Assembly (NCBI GenBank): GCA_019420945.1 | Contig: JAHZGF010000040.1 | Coordinates: 1-18,830, forward strand | Direction: 5' to 3' | Source of the DNA: Clostridiales bacterium | GTDB taxonomy: Bacteria; Bacillota; Clostridia; Oscillospirales; Oscillospiraceae | Length of the DNA stretch: 18,830 nucleotides | Shown here: positions 7,348-14,706 of the stretch, piece by piece | How positions within the stretch are numbered: position 1 is the stretch's first letter | Layout: each line of letters begins with the position of its first letter | Made by a program: the position numbers and the translations under genes | The notes under the pieces: model-generated | The model's input: only the letters and a program-made list of their open reading frames with translations | Told to the model about the DNA's origin: nothing | Databases searched by the model: none

Positions 7348-9375
7348 TCACCTGCCTAATCTGTAAATTGTTGCGGTTGTGGTATACCGTCCCATCCGCA
7401 GCGCCTGCTGATGGGACGGCACATAGATATCCACGCGATGGATATTGTTCTCTATGCCCGAGCCGCCCCGATCTTCCACGGTGTACATGGTACCGTTTAT
7501 CATGATTTGCGTGCCGAAGGGATAATGGCTGGACATAGCGACCATACCGACCGCTGCCTGTTTGCCGCTGGCGGTAAGCCCCTGTGCATTGCTGCCGCAG
7601 CACTTTGCGCAGGCGCAGTAATGCGTCACCTCTACCTCCAGCGTATAAAGCGCCTCGCCGGTCGGGGCGTTTACCACCGGCGCATCGTAATCCACGATGC
7701 TGAGGCGGCGATAGGAAAGCCTTCCTTCATAGCTTGGCGTATTCAGGATAACGCCGATGCCGCCGGAGGAATGCACCCACATACGAGTCCCTTCCGCATC
7801 ATATCCGGCAAAAACAAGCACATGGCCCCAGCCGTCATCATCCGCAAGGAATCCCAGATCACCCGGCAGCAGCTCCGCTGCGGAGATGCCGTAGGTATTC
7901 GGGTACTGTCCGTTGCAGCCGGCGCCGATTTCAACGCCTACTGCCGTATTGAATACCCATGTGGTGAATCCGCTGCAATCAAGACCAAAGGGCCGAATCG
8001 TGCCGGTCGTCGGAGAACCGGCTGACGTCACCAGCCGCGGCGTGTTCCAAGCATCGTTCCAACCGGGCGCCGACTTGCCACCCCAGAAATATGGGACCTT
8101 GCCCACCAGCGACAATGCCGTTGTGAGGATATGCTTCCGCATGGGGCTGCAGTTCTGCGCGTTGACAAAGGCGATCAGCTCCGCATCGGTCAAGGGAACC
8201 ATCTGTCCATTGCCTAATGTCCCATACAGCGTCATTTTCAAGGCGTTGGCCATCTTCTGAATGGCCTCGCCATAGGTTATTTTGAATTGGTCATAGGTGG
8301 CGGAGGGATCGATCCCGAAGGCTCGGATGATGACACTGTTATCAAATGGCTGTATGGTGCATTCCACATACTTTACGACCTCCGTTTCCGGAGTGAGCGT
8401 CTCGTTGCCGCCCTGCTCATAATAGGTTTCGCTTCGTGTGCCGGTGATTCTGCCTCCGCTGTATATGGGAACGGAAACTACCACAGGCGTATAGGCTGCC
8501 ACATTGACCGGTTCCGATGTTGTTATCGTTTCGTCCGGCTCATAGTAGGTGCGACGGGCTGTGGTATAACGGTACTGCGGAACGCCATTGATGGTTCCCG
8601 TCTGCGTCTTCGATGTGACGACCGTCACGGTAACGGGCCTGTATGTAGCGTAGGTAAAGGGGACGATTTGCTCCGATTCCTTCTCCACGAAAGCTACCGG
8701 AAACATACTGTCGGCAACGCTGCGAAGCTTTGCCAGCATATCCTCCTTGCCGGTATTGCGTTGCTGAAGAGATGCGGAGTAGGCCGCAAGGATATAGCTT
8801 ACATCGTACCCGGCGGAACCCTGTGCGTAATTGATAAGTGCATCCATAGACAGATCGTAGTCGTATCCGCCGTCCTCAATGATCTGCTCGACTTTTGCGA
8901 GGGCTGCGTCATACCCTTCCTCCACAACTGCGGAAATATCTGTGGCAAGGTCGTTATAGGATTCCAGCAGCGTTGTGGGGTTTTCCATGTCCACCATCGA
9001 CCCATCCAGCCCAAACACGCTGTTTGTGACAACGCTGGGCAGTGAAACGATCAAGACGATAATGACAAGGAAAAACAGACAGATGCAGACAAGTATCTTA
9101 AACAGTGTATGACGCATGGCCCATGCCGCCGATAAAATTGCGCCCCACGGTCCGCCCGCAGCGGTTCCTGCGGCTATCTCGGCAACCGCCTTGCCGCCCT
9201 CCACGCCTGCCTGCACCGTCGCGGCTGCTGCATTGGCGCCGGCTTCAGCGCCTTTCACGGCGGCTTGCTTCGCCGTCTCTATTCCTGCTTCCTTTGCGGC
9301 TTTGGCCATCTGCTTGGCAGCTTCGCCGTAATTATCGCTGCCGTCGCCTATCTGCCGTTTATCCGGCTCAGCCAT
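7348..9375 (-). CDS. Cell-wall hydrolase, NlpC/P60 plus 3D domain (CD1108 type)
   Basis: A membrane-anchored peptidoglycan hydrolase of 675 aa, expected to open the wall for the conjugation channel (VirB1/Tn916 Orf14-like role). Residues 12-75 are Ala-rich and helical on the cytoplasmic side. A membrane segment lies at about 91-112. Residues 113-410 are extracytoplasmic, with Thr/Tyr-rich beta stretches. The NlpC/P60 domain (about 412-565) has the catalytic Cys467 in DCSGF, His518 in WGH and a possible third residue at His535. A 3D domain at about 578-673 contains THYCACAKCCG, GLTASG and EDRGG, with acidic residues at Asp635 and Asp649. The start at 9375 has GGGGAGGTG 9 nt upstream. The carboxy end of the 3D domain is complete. 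Placement between VirB6 and PrgI fits the transfer operon. Confidence 0.93.
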   Translation of the reverse strand: MAEPDKRQIGDGSDNYGEAAKQMAKAAKEAGIETAKQAAVKGAEAGANAAAATVQAGVEGGKAVAEIAAGTAAGGPWGAILSAAWAMRHTLFKILVCICLFFLVIIVLIVSLPSVVTNSVFGLDGSMVDMENPTTLLESYNDLATDISAVVEEGYDAALAKVEQIIEDGGYDYDLSMDALINYAQGSAGYDVSYILAAYSASLQQRNTGKEDMLAKLRSVADSMFPVAFVEKESEQIVPFTYATYRPVTVTVVTSKTQTGTINGVPQYRYTTARRTYYEPDETITTSEPVNVAAYTPVVVSVPIYSGGRITGTRSETYYEQGGNETLTPETEVVKYVECTIQPFDNSVIIRAFGIDPSATYDQFKITYGEAIQKMANALKMTLYGTLGNGQMVPLTDAELIAFVNAQNCSPMRKHILTTALSLVGKVPYFWGGKSAPGWNDAWNTPRLVTSAGSPTTGTIRPFGLDCSGFTTWVFNTAVGVEIGAGCNGQYPNTYGISAAELLPGDLGFLADDDGWGHVLVFAGYDAEGTRMWVHSSGGIGVILNTPSYEGRLSYRRLSIVDYDAPVVNAPTGEALYTLEVEVTHYCACAKCCGSNAQGLTASGKQAAVGMVAMSSHYPFGTQIMINGTMYTVEDRGGSGIENNIHRVDIYVPSHQQALRMGRYTTTATIYRLGR

Positions 9376-9448
9376 TTTCTTTTACACCTCCCCGGTGAGT
9401 ATCCGAAGCCGCGCGTGGCGGCTGGTTTCTTTATTCGCAGGCAGGCAA

Positions 9449-9482
9449 AACAGCCGGAGGGATGTCATCCGCTCCGGCTGTT
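9449..9482 (-). terminator. Intra-operon hairpin between VirB6 and hydrolase genes
   Basis: An 11-bp perfect inverted repeat (AACAGCCGGAG and its complement) encloses a smaller repeat (GGATGACATCC) and is followed on the minus strand by TTTT then GCC. The U-tract is short, so this may be a weak terminator or an RNA-stabilising/processing hairpin that tunes the ratio of VirB6 to the downstream genes. It lies in the 118-nt gap, which is the largest gap inside the transfer operon. Confidence 0.55.
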
Positions 9483-9493
9483 GCCCGCTGCAT

Positions 9494-11587
9494 TTATTTC
9501 CTGCGCTTCGGCGCCTTTATGCCGCTGTCCGGACGCTTTTCCGGCTCCTTGAAGCGGCTGGGCGTGTTCTTGTATCGAACCGACTCCACTGACACCGTGC
9601 GGACGTTTTCACCGTCGTAGACGGGCTTTCCGTCCTCGAACACCGGCTTGCGTTCCACAGCGGGGTCTCCATGGATGGCGATCCATTGCTGCCCTCTGAC
9701 GTCCTCATATACCTGATAATCCCCGCGCGGTGCGGCGAATCTGGCGGTGTCGTAAAAGGCCGTCCCGGAGCCATCGGTATGGCGGACCTCGAAGTGTCCG
9801 TCCTCCCGATGCGTGCCGTCCACATGTGCCACCTGCTGCTCAAAGCCGGGCATGAAGTTACGGAAGGCCGCCTGATTATATGCGTCTGCGGCCTCTCCCT
9901 GTTCAAAGGCAGGCGCTTCCGCGTGCTGCTGCATAGCGTACCAGTCTACGCCGTTTGCCGCCTGCATGACAGTGTGCGGTGCGTCGGGCTCGTTGTAATA
10001 CGCGCTGTTGTACCACAGGCTGTTTCCGCTCTCACTGCCGGCTTCCATGATGCCGTCGCCCGTGTTGCGAAGGACTGTGCCTTCAGCAGCGCCGGGGAAG
10101 GCTGCTGCAACCTGTTCGGATTCGGCGGGGCTGCCGGTAAACCCGGGCGCATCGTAGAAGGCGTTTCGGCCCTCGCCGCTGGCCATCTGATACCAGGTGC
10201 TGCCGTCAGTGGCAGTTACAACGGAGTGCGGAGCGGCGGGTTTTTCAAACTGCGCCGTATTGAACATTTCCACACTGCTGACCTTGCCGTCTGTGCCGGT
10301 CGCCGTCGTGCTGATATGTCCGCCGCTGATCTGGGTTCCCTTGAGTGTATGGCCCGCAAGCTGAGGCATGTAGTTGCCAAGGCTGCGGTCGGCGATATCG
10401 CCGGCAATGGTGCCGGCTGCTTCTGCGGGACGCGCTGCTACGGAGGAGATGGATTCTCCTGTAAGCATCGCACCGTTTCTGGCAGCGACACCGCCAAAAA
10501 CGCGCCCGACAAAGCCGACGCCGCCGCCCATGCCCATGCGGGCACCTCCATCAACGACGGCGTCACGGACATAGCTGTTACCCTTGAATCTGCTGGCAAA
10601 GCCGGATGCAAAGCCGCTGGCCGCGGCCCCGGTTCCGGTTGCAGTCGAACCGCCCCTGCCGAACACGCTGCCTGCGCTCTTTGCGCTGTGTCCCACGCCG
10701 CTGATCACCCTTGCAGCCATCAGCAGCTCCATGCCCATGCTGGAACCGGTCTGCGCCACATTCAGTCCCATGGCGGCCATATAGCTGTCGAATTTCTGCG
10801 CGGTCTTTAGGAATGCCAGGGCGCAGAACAGCCATAGAAAGATAGATCCCTGCCCTGTACTCAGCGCGCCGCCGTTTCCGATATACTGACCTACCGAGGA
10901 GTTAAAGCCCCGGATAAACCACACGTTCATGACCAGCAGGAGAAGCTGCGAGCCTACCATCCTGCACCAGCTTTTAAAGACCTGATTAGTCGCCTTGGAG
11001 CCGCCCATGCAGAATGCCAACGGGGAGGTATAGCACAGCACACCGACCACGATATACCGTTCGACCGCCTCCAGCAGCAGCTTGAAGTAATTCCATCCGA
11101 GCGCGATCAGCAGGATCAGAACCAGTATGGGCCCGACAACCGTCACGGTTGAAACGATTGTCAGCAGTCCGTTACTTAGCACCTGCTCCACACCGGCAAA
11201 GGTGAATTCCTCCGCCGTCATGCTTACATCCATCAGTGCCGTATACGGCGCTCTGGCAATGTCGAGCGCCAGCATGAAAATTAGTTTTGCGTATCCGATT
11301 AGCAGCGCGAAAATCGCGCCACGCACAACTAATTGCCATGGGTTTTCGGCTTCTGTAATGGGTCCTCCGAACGCACGGAACAGCTGCCAGACCACAATGA
11401 GAAAAAGGACTGCCCAGGCTGTGTACTGCATGACGTCAAAGGCCTTGGTGATGAAGGGGAAATACTCCTCCATGGTCACCATGTCTGTTCCCAACGCATT
11501 GAGAAAGAGGCCGGAAACCGCGTCCATGATCTGCGAGGCAATGCTGGAGATCCATGTCACGATCCCTTCAAAAATCCAGTCTAAGAT
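9494..11587 (-). CDS. VirB6/TrbL-like conjugal transfer membrane protein (CD1112 type) with repeat-bearing tail
   Basis: Polytopic inner-membrane core of the transfer channel. Counting from GTG at 11560 (688 aa), hydrophobic segments lie at about 42-62, 78-100, 130-155, 167-185, 200-216 and 236-252. Residues 290-400 are Gly/Ala/Ser-rich. Residues 398-647 contain three related modules of about 80-85 aa; their YN/YD-x-A-x-F...P...W-Y cores start at 430, 515 and 600. The C-terminus is basic. GTG at 11560 has only a weak AAGGG site. A much better GGAGG precedes ATC at 11587, which would add residues reading LDWIFEGIV; that matches how this family normally begins, from memory. I therefore place the start at the ATC and treat it as a likely altered ATG. 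It follows the pilin candidate by 38 nt. Confidence 0.92.
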   Translation of the reverse strand: MLDWIFEGIVTWISSIASQIMDAVSGLFLNALGTDMVTMEEYFPFITKAFDVMQYTAWAVLFLIVVWQLFRAFGGPITEAENPWQLVVRGAIFALLIGYAKLIFMLALDIARAPYTALMDVSMTAEEFTFAGVEQVLSNGLLTIVSTVTVVGPILVLILLIALGWNYFKLLLEAVERYIVVGVLCYTSPLAFCMGGSKATNQVFKSWCRMVGSQLLLLVMNVWFIRGFNSSVGQYIGNGGALSTGQGSIFLWLFCALAFLKTAQKFDSYMAAMGLNVAQTGSSMGMELLMAARVISGVGHSAKSAGSVFGRGGSTATGTGAAASGFASGFASRFKGNSYVRDAVVDGGARMGMGGGVGFVGRVFGGVAARNGAMLTGESISSVAARPAEAAGTIAGDIADRSLGNYMPQLAGHTLKGTQISGGHISTTATGTDGKVSSVEMFNTAQFEKPAAPHSVVTATDGSTWYQMASGEGRNAFYDAPGFTGSPAESEQVAAAFPGAAEGTVLRNTGDGIMEAGSESGNSLWYNSAYYNEPDAPHTVMQAANGVDWYAMQQHAEAPAFEQGEAADAYNQAAFRNFMPGFEQQVAHVDGTHREDGHFEVRHTDGSGTAFYDTARFAAPRGDYQVYEDVRGQQWIAIHGDPAVERKPVFEDGKPVYDGENVRTVSVESVRYKNTPSRFKEPEKRPDSGIKAPKRRK

Positions 11588-11625
11588 AGTCGTTCACCTC
11601 CCGTCTGATCCCGAACTGTTGATCA

Positions 11626-11985
11626 TTAGCCTGTGTACTGCCCGCCGGCGATCAACGGCTGCAGGTATGCTACGATAAAGCCGAGTGTGTTAAGAATAAT
11701 CCAGGTCACAACGACGCGCTTGAGCCAGCTGGTAGCCTCGTCCACCGCACGCTGGTTCCGGCTGACCATCCGCACCAACAACGCAATGGCCGCCACGGTT
11801 ACGGCGACAATGGTACTGATCCCGACCAGCTGTCCGTAGATATCCCGCATGATCGTGGAAAAGCGATCCCAGATCGTTTCAGCCATTACGGGCTGGACGG
11901 AGAGGATCATTGCCGACGCGGCGCCCACTAACGACCAGTAGGTATTTCTGAGCCGATGCTTACCTGATACAAGTTGCTTTAACAT
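11626..11985 (-). CDS. VirB2-like pilin candidate, small membrane protein
   Basis: A 119-aa protein with the layout of a VirB2/TrbC-type pilin. It has a basic N-terminus and then a hydrophobic signal segment at about 16-33 with a plausible VMA-ET cleavage site after residue 35. A membrane segment follows at about 51-73, then a basic loop (about 74-90), and a second membrane segment at about 91-110. No enzyme motif is present. It may belong to a small ICE membrane family such as DUF3852, but I cannot confirm that. ATG at 11985 has AGGAGGT 7 nt upstream. It is the first gene of the transfer operon, directly after the promoter-hairpin leader and just before VirB6. That position suits a pilin or channel subunit, but the assignment rests on topology rather than homology. 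Confidence 0.7.
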   Translation of the reverse strand: MLKQLVSGKHRLRNTYWSLVGAASAMILSVQPVMAETIWDRFSTIMRDIYGQLVGISTIVAVTVAAIALLVRMVSRNQRAVDEATSWLKRVVVTWIILNTLGFIVAYLQPLIAGGQYTG

Positions 11986-12017
11986 GCTTTTACCTCCTGT
12001 TTTTCAATTCGGCACAT

Positions 12018-12069
12018 AAAAAGGCACCGCTCTCGGAGGCTGAAATGCCTCGCAGAAACGGTGCCTTTA
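12018..12069 (-). terminator. Intrinsic terminator in the 5' leader of the transfer operon (attenuator candidate)
   Basis: On the minus strand, TAAAGGCACCG pairs with CGGTGCCTTTTTA, and an inner GAGGC/GCCTC stem extends the structure. The U-tract ends about 20 nt before the AGGAGG of the pilin candidate. The hairpin lies downstream of the promoter at 12098-12126, so it would sit inside the transfer-operon transcript. It could also stop transcripts arriving from the abiE genes. Confidence 0.75.
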
Positions 12070-12097
12070 TGGTGTGCTCCTACTATCGGACGCTAAC

Positions 12098-12126
12098 AGT
12101 ATAGCATGTTTGCATTTACATGTCAT
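12098..12126 (-). promoter_or_regulatory. Sigma-A promoter of the transfer operon
   Basis: Minus strand ATGACA, a 17-nt spacer and TATACT, preceded by TG in the extended -10 position (TGCTATACT). Each hexamer matches consensus in five of six positions. The predicted transcription start is near 12091, giving a leader of about 105 nt that contains the 12018-12069 hairpin before the first transfer gene. The call rests on sequence match only. Confidence 0.65.
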
Positions 12127-12212
12127 CGGCGCGAACCGTGCCATTTTCTCCGCCTTTTTCTGTGCCATCCACTATGCCAAAAGGGAAGTGGCGTTTACTC
12201 TGTTGCGGAGAA

Positions 12213-12233
12213 ACCGGCGACTTTACAACCGGT
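12213..12233 (-). terminator. Weak hairpin after abiEii
   Basis: ACCGG and CCGGT flank an 11-nt loop, 32 nt beyond the abiEii stop, followed only by TTTC. It may be a poor terminator for the abiE transcript. The stronger hairpin at 12018-12069 is the better candidate for real termination. Confidence 0.3.
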
Positions 12234-12264
12234 AAGGCAGTCAGCGTCGTGAATTATGAAGCTG

Positions 12265-13263
12265 CTACAGCAAATGGATACCTCTTTCCAGATTTCTGAG
12301 TGCATCCATCACTGTGTAAAAAGAAGGAACATCACCATAGAGCATATCCTTCATTGCTTCGTAATCTGCGGCCAATGCTGCAAAGCGATAATCCGGGGGA
12401 ACCAGCTTCAAGGTGCCTGGGACAGCCTCCTGATACTTTGCCCAAGATCTCGGATAGAACTTCATTTTGAAGTCTACTACCGTTTTCAGCAGGTCCACCC
12501 GCGCAAAAGCGGCCTCTTTCACAGGCGTCATAGACATCCGATACAGGTCATAGTAATGCCGGGAATAACGCTGCGGCATTTCCGAACCTTCGGGTCTGTT
12601 GGCTTCATGGTGCAGGATCGTCGCCTTTTCCCAGAAAGTCCGCTCCGGCGCAACGGTCAGAATTGCCGTATCCTTTTGTGAAAAAACTTTTGGATAATAG
12701 GTTGCTGCATAAGGCTCGATCTGCGCAATTTTTGCAGGCGTCCAAGCAGCCAACGCCCCGATCTCCAAACGAATGACCTGCAGGGTGGCAGGGTTTGTGA
12801 ACAGGTGCGGATAGGCAAAGATGACGGTCTGTTTGTCCTTTTCGTCTATGTAAATGTTCGCCTCACAGCCAAGCTCCCGAGAGAACTCTGCCTGAACGGT
12901 GGGGCAAAACTGTTCTGCGAGGAAAACTTCTGCCCGCGCATTGGCTTCTTTGTTGAATGCATCCTGCTTGGTGTTGGAGCGCTTTTCCCATGGCTCGTCT
13001 TTACCATATCCCAACACCCGCCAATCCAAAATCAGATCAATATCCTCGGAAAAGCGGCTGATCAGGTTGAATGCTTTGGAAAGGCTGGTACCGCCTTTGA
13101 AGGTAATAGCATCTTTCCAGGGGCATCGGTGGAACAGATGGTCAAGCGTAAAGCATACCCAAAAATCTTTTTCTACGATGGCATCATTCAAGCCCATCTT
13201 ATCTGCTGTATTTCGGAACAGTTCGCCACGGTCACTGTCCGGCAATCGTGCTACATTTCTCAT
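12265..13263 (-). CDS. abiEii: Nucleotidyltransferase toxin AbiEii/AbiGii family
   Basis: Toxin half of a type IV toxin-antitoxin/abortive infection pair; family members are nucleotidyltransferases of the polymerase-beta fold. The 332-aa protein starts at ATG 13263. It shows EKDFWVCFTLDHLF at 31-44, FKGGTSLSKAF at 55-65, and the metal-binding acidic motif FSEDIDLIL at 71-79. A later ERTFWEKATILHHE motif also belongs to the family. Key residues are intact, so activity is plausible. The ATGA overlap with the antitoxin stop shows translational coupling; GGGGG lies about 9 nt upstream of the start. The frame stays open to 13308, but that is inside the antitoxin. Position within the ICE suggests a role in stabilising the element or in phage exclusion, which is inference. 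Confidence 0.92.
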   Translation of the reverse strand: MRNVARLPDSDRGELFRNTADKMGLNDAIVEKDFWVCFTLDHLFHRCPWKDAITFKGGTSLSKAFNLISRFSEDIDLILDWRVLGYGKDEPWEKRSNTKQDAFNKEANARAEVFLAEQFCPTVQAEFSRELGCEANIYIDEKDKQTVIFAYPHLFTNPATLQVIRLEIGALAAWTPAKIAQIEPYAATYYPKVFSQKDTAILTVAPERTFWEKATILHHEANRPEGSEMPQRYSRHYYDLYRMSMTPVKEAAFARVDLLKTVVDFKMKFYPRSWAKYQEAVPGTLKLVPPDYRFAALAADYEAMKDMLYGDVPSFYTVMDALRNLERGIHLL

Positions 13264-13874
13264 TGTGTGTCGCCCCCACAAATTTTCCTTATCGTATCGT
13301 AAACCCAATCCGTAGATTCCGTCGCCTCTTTCAGGCAGGCTCGCTTTTCGTCCTCGGTCAGCTTTTCAGAAAGCGTCTGTATGATCTTCGCCGTCACATT
13401 GATCCTTCCCAAAGTTTTCAGTGCCTGGATCACCAAGCTCGTCATGTAAGACAGACCGGTGATTTCCTTGTTGGTCCTATGCTTAAATTCCAGCTTTGTG
13501 GAGTTCCACTCATAGGTCTTATACGGGCCGTCGCTGATATAGGACCAGACCGCCGTTACCTGTGTGGAGAGCCCCAGAAGGTTCAGGGCTGTATTCCCAC
13601 ACGGGACGATGGTCCAATGGTAACTTCGCGCCAATGCTTTTGCAACTGCGTCCGGGTCAGCCGCTACGTATTCATCAAGCAGCTTGCTGTACTTCGGCTT
13701 TTCGTAAACACCCTTTAATATCCGGCGAAGCACACCGATTTGTGTCAATCTGTTCAGATTGCGCCTGGTTGTTTCCGAATCAGCAATATCCGCGAAATCC
13801 GAGTTCACGAAGATTGTGCCGTCGTCCGCACCGTTGATTCGCTCCTGTATCTGCTTGGAATATCCTGTTTTCAT
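13260..13874 (-). CDS. DUF6088 / AbiEi-like antitoxin
   Basis: Antitoxin half of the AbiE pair, 204 aa. Residues about 15-65 form a winged-helix (IFVNSDFADIADSETTRRNL then LTQIGVLRRILKGVYEKPKY) that in AbiEi proteins binds the operon's own promoter. The C-terminal part contains the AbiEi-type core PCGNTALNLLGLSTQV followed by SDGPYKTYEW. ATG at 13874 (MKTGYSKQ) is the start because GGAGGAGGG lies 7 nt upstream; an in-frame ATG at 13895 is poorly placed. It shares an ATGA overlap with the toxin. A perfect 28-bp palindrome over its promoter is the likely autoregulatory operator. Confidence 0.88.
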   Translation of the reverse strand: MKTGYSKQIQERINGADDGTIFVNSDFADIADSETTRRNLNRLTQIGVLRRILKGVYEKPKYSKLLDEYVAADPDAVAKALARSYHWTIVPCGNTALNLLGLSTQVTAVWSYISDGPYKTYEWNSTKLEFKHRTNKEITGLSYMTSLVIQALKTLGRINVTAKIIQTLSEKLTEDEKRACLKEATESTDWVYDTIRKICGGDTQ

Positions 13875-13895
13875 CCTGTCTCCCTCCTCCATCAT

Positions 13896-13933
13896 GTCCC
13901 GAATATTATATAATATTCGGGACAGAATTTCAA
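13896..13933 (-). promoter_or_regulatory. abiE promoter with perfect palindromic operator
   Basis: Minus strand TTGAAA (13928-13933), a 17-nt spacer and TATAAT (13905-13910), a near-consensus sigma-A promoter. A perfect 28-bp palindrome (13896-13923; half-site GTCCCGAATATTAT) covers the spacer, the -10 and the start region. This placement fits repression by the AbiEi-like winged-helix protein. The predicted start is near 13898, giving a leader of about 24 nt. Confidence 0.8.
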
Positions 13934-14067
13934 CCGGATTTGCGTTCCTTATCTACAGTATCTCCAAACAATCTGCACATAATCAAACAGCTGCTATGTC
14001 GATGCATCTGCGTGGTATCATTTGTCCCGCTCCTGTAGAAGCAATGTAATAATCGAGACCTTTAACC

Positions 14068-14706
14068 TTACCAGTTTTCCAAAATAGAAAGAACCTCCAG
14101 CCAGGAATCCACCTCGCCGGCAGGGGCAGACCATAGACGCAGGGCGATGATATTGATTGCCTGCGTGCGGAGCCGGTAATAGTGCCGGGCAGAGATGTCC
14201 AGACGGTACAGAAGCTCCTCGTGCATCAGCTTGTCCGGCCCGAGAAAGGTCATGTAGATGATGTCGTACATCTTGTTCCCGTTGACCGGTTTGGATTTCA
14301 ATATGCTGACCGCATCGTTGAGCCGGTCAACCAGCAGGCGAGAGCGGCGTACACTCTCCATCCGGCCTTCCAGCTTTCGATTGTTCATCCCAAGTTCCAG
14401 GTCGATCCGATCCAGCAGCGTATCCAGATCCTTCAGCGGGCGATCCAGCTCCTCTGCTATGCTGGACGGGAAGCATTCCAGCGTCCAGAGAATGGTTCGG
14501 TAGTGCTGCAACAGGAGAAGCGTGTTATGATACATGCTTTTCTTTTTCTCCTTTTTAGCTTGGCGGACTCTGTCATCATCGATAGACGAATCTCCCAGAA
14601 TGCCGCGCTTTGTTAAAAGTTCAATAAATGCGGCGGACTGCTGCGACAGCTTGGTTTCCTGCTGTTCATAAAGCGCCTTTCCGGCACTGCTTTCGATTTT
14701 GCTCAT
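14068..14706 (-). CDS. ArpU/RinA-like transcriptional regulator candidate
   Basis: A 212-aa protein. The N-terminal half is highly charged and helical (KQAKKEKKKS-like patch near 49-57, long helices at about 60-130), probably a coiled coil. The C-terminal segment at about 163-188 has the form of a sigma-region-4-like helix-turn-helix (LLYRLDISARHYYRLRTQA), the pattern seen in ArpU/RinA-type late regulators of phages and ICEs. The family call is by motif only. The start ATG at 14706 has AAAGGAG 7 nt upstream and overlaps the preceding stop as ATGA, so translation is coupled. The gene precedes the abiE promoter region by about 130 nt. A role in switching on ICE genes is inference. Confidence 0.65.
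   Translation of the reverse strand: MSKIESSAGKALYEQQETKLSQQSAAFIELLTKRGILGDSSIDDDRVRQAKKEKKKSMYHNTLLLLQHYRTILWTLECFPSSIAEELDRPLKDLDTLLDRIDLELGMNNRKLEGRMESVRRSRLLVDRLNDAVSILKSKPVNGNKMYDIIYMTFLGPDKLMHEELLYRLDISARHYYRLRTQAINIIALRLWSAPAGEVDSWLEVLSILENW

Noticed and set aside
9671..10810. Plus-strand open frame opposite VirB6
   Set aside because: Antisense shadow of the Gly/Ala-rich VirB6 tail, with no ribosome binding site and no recognisable protein.
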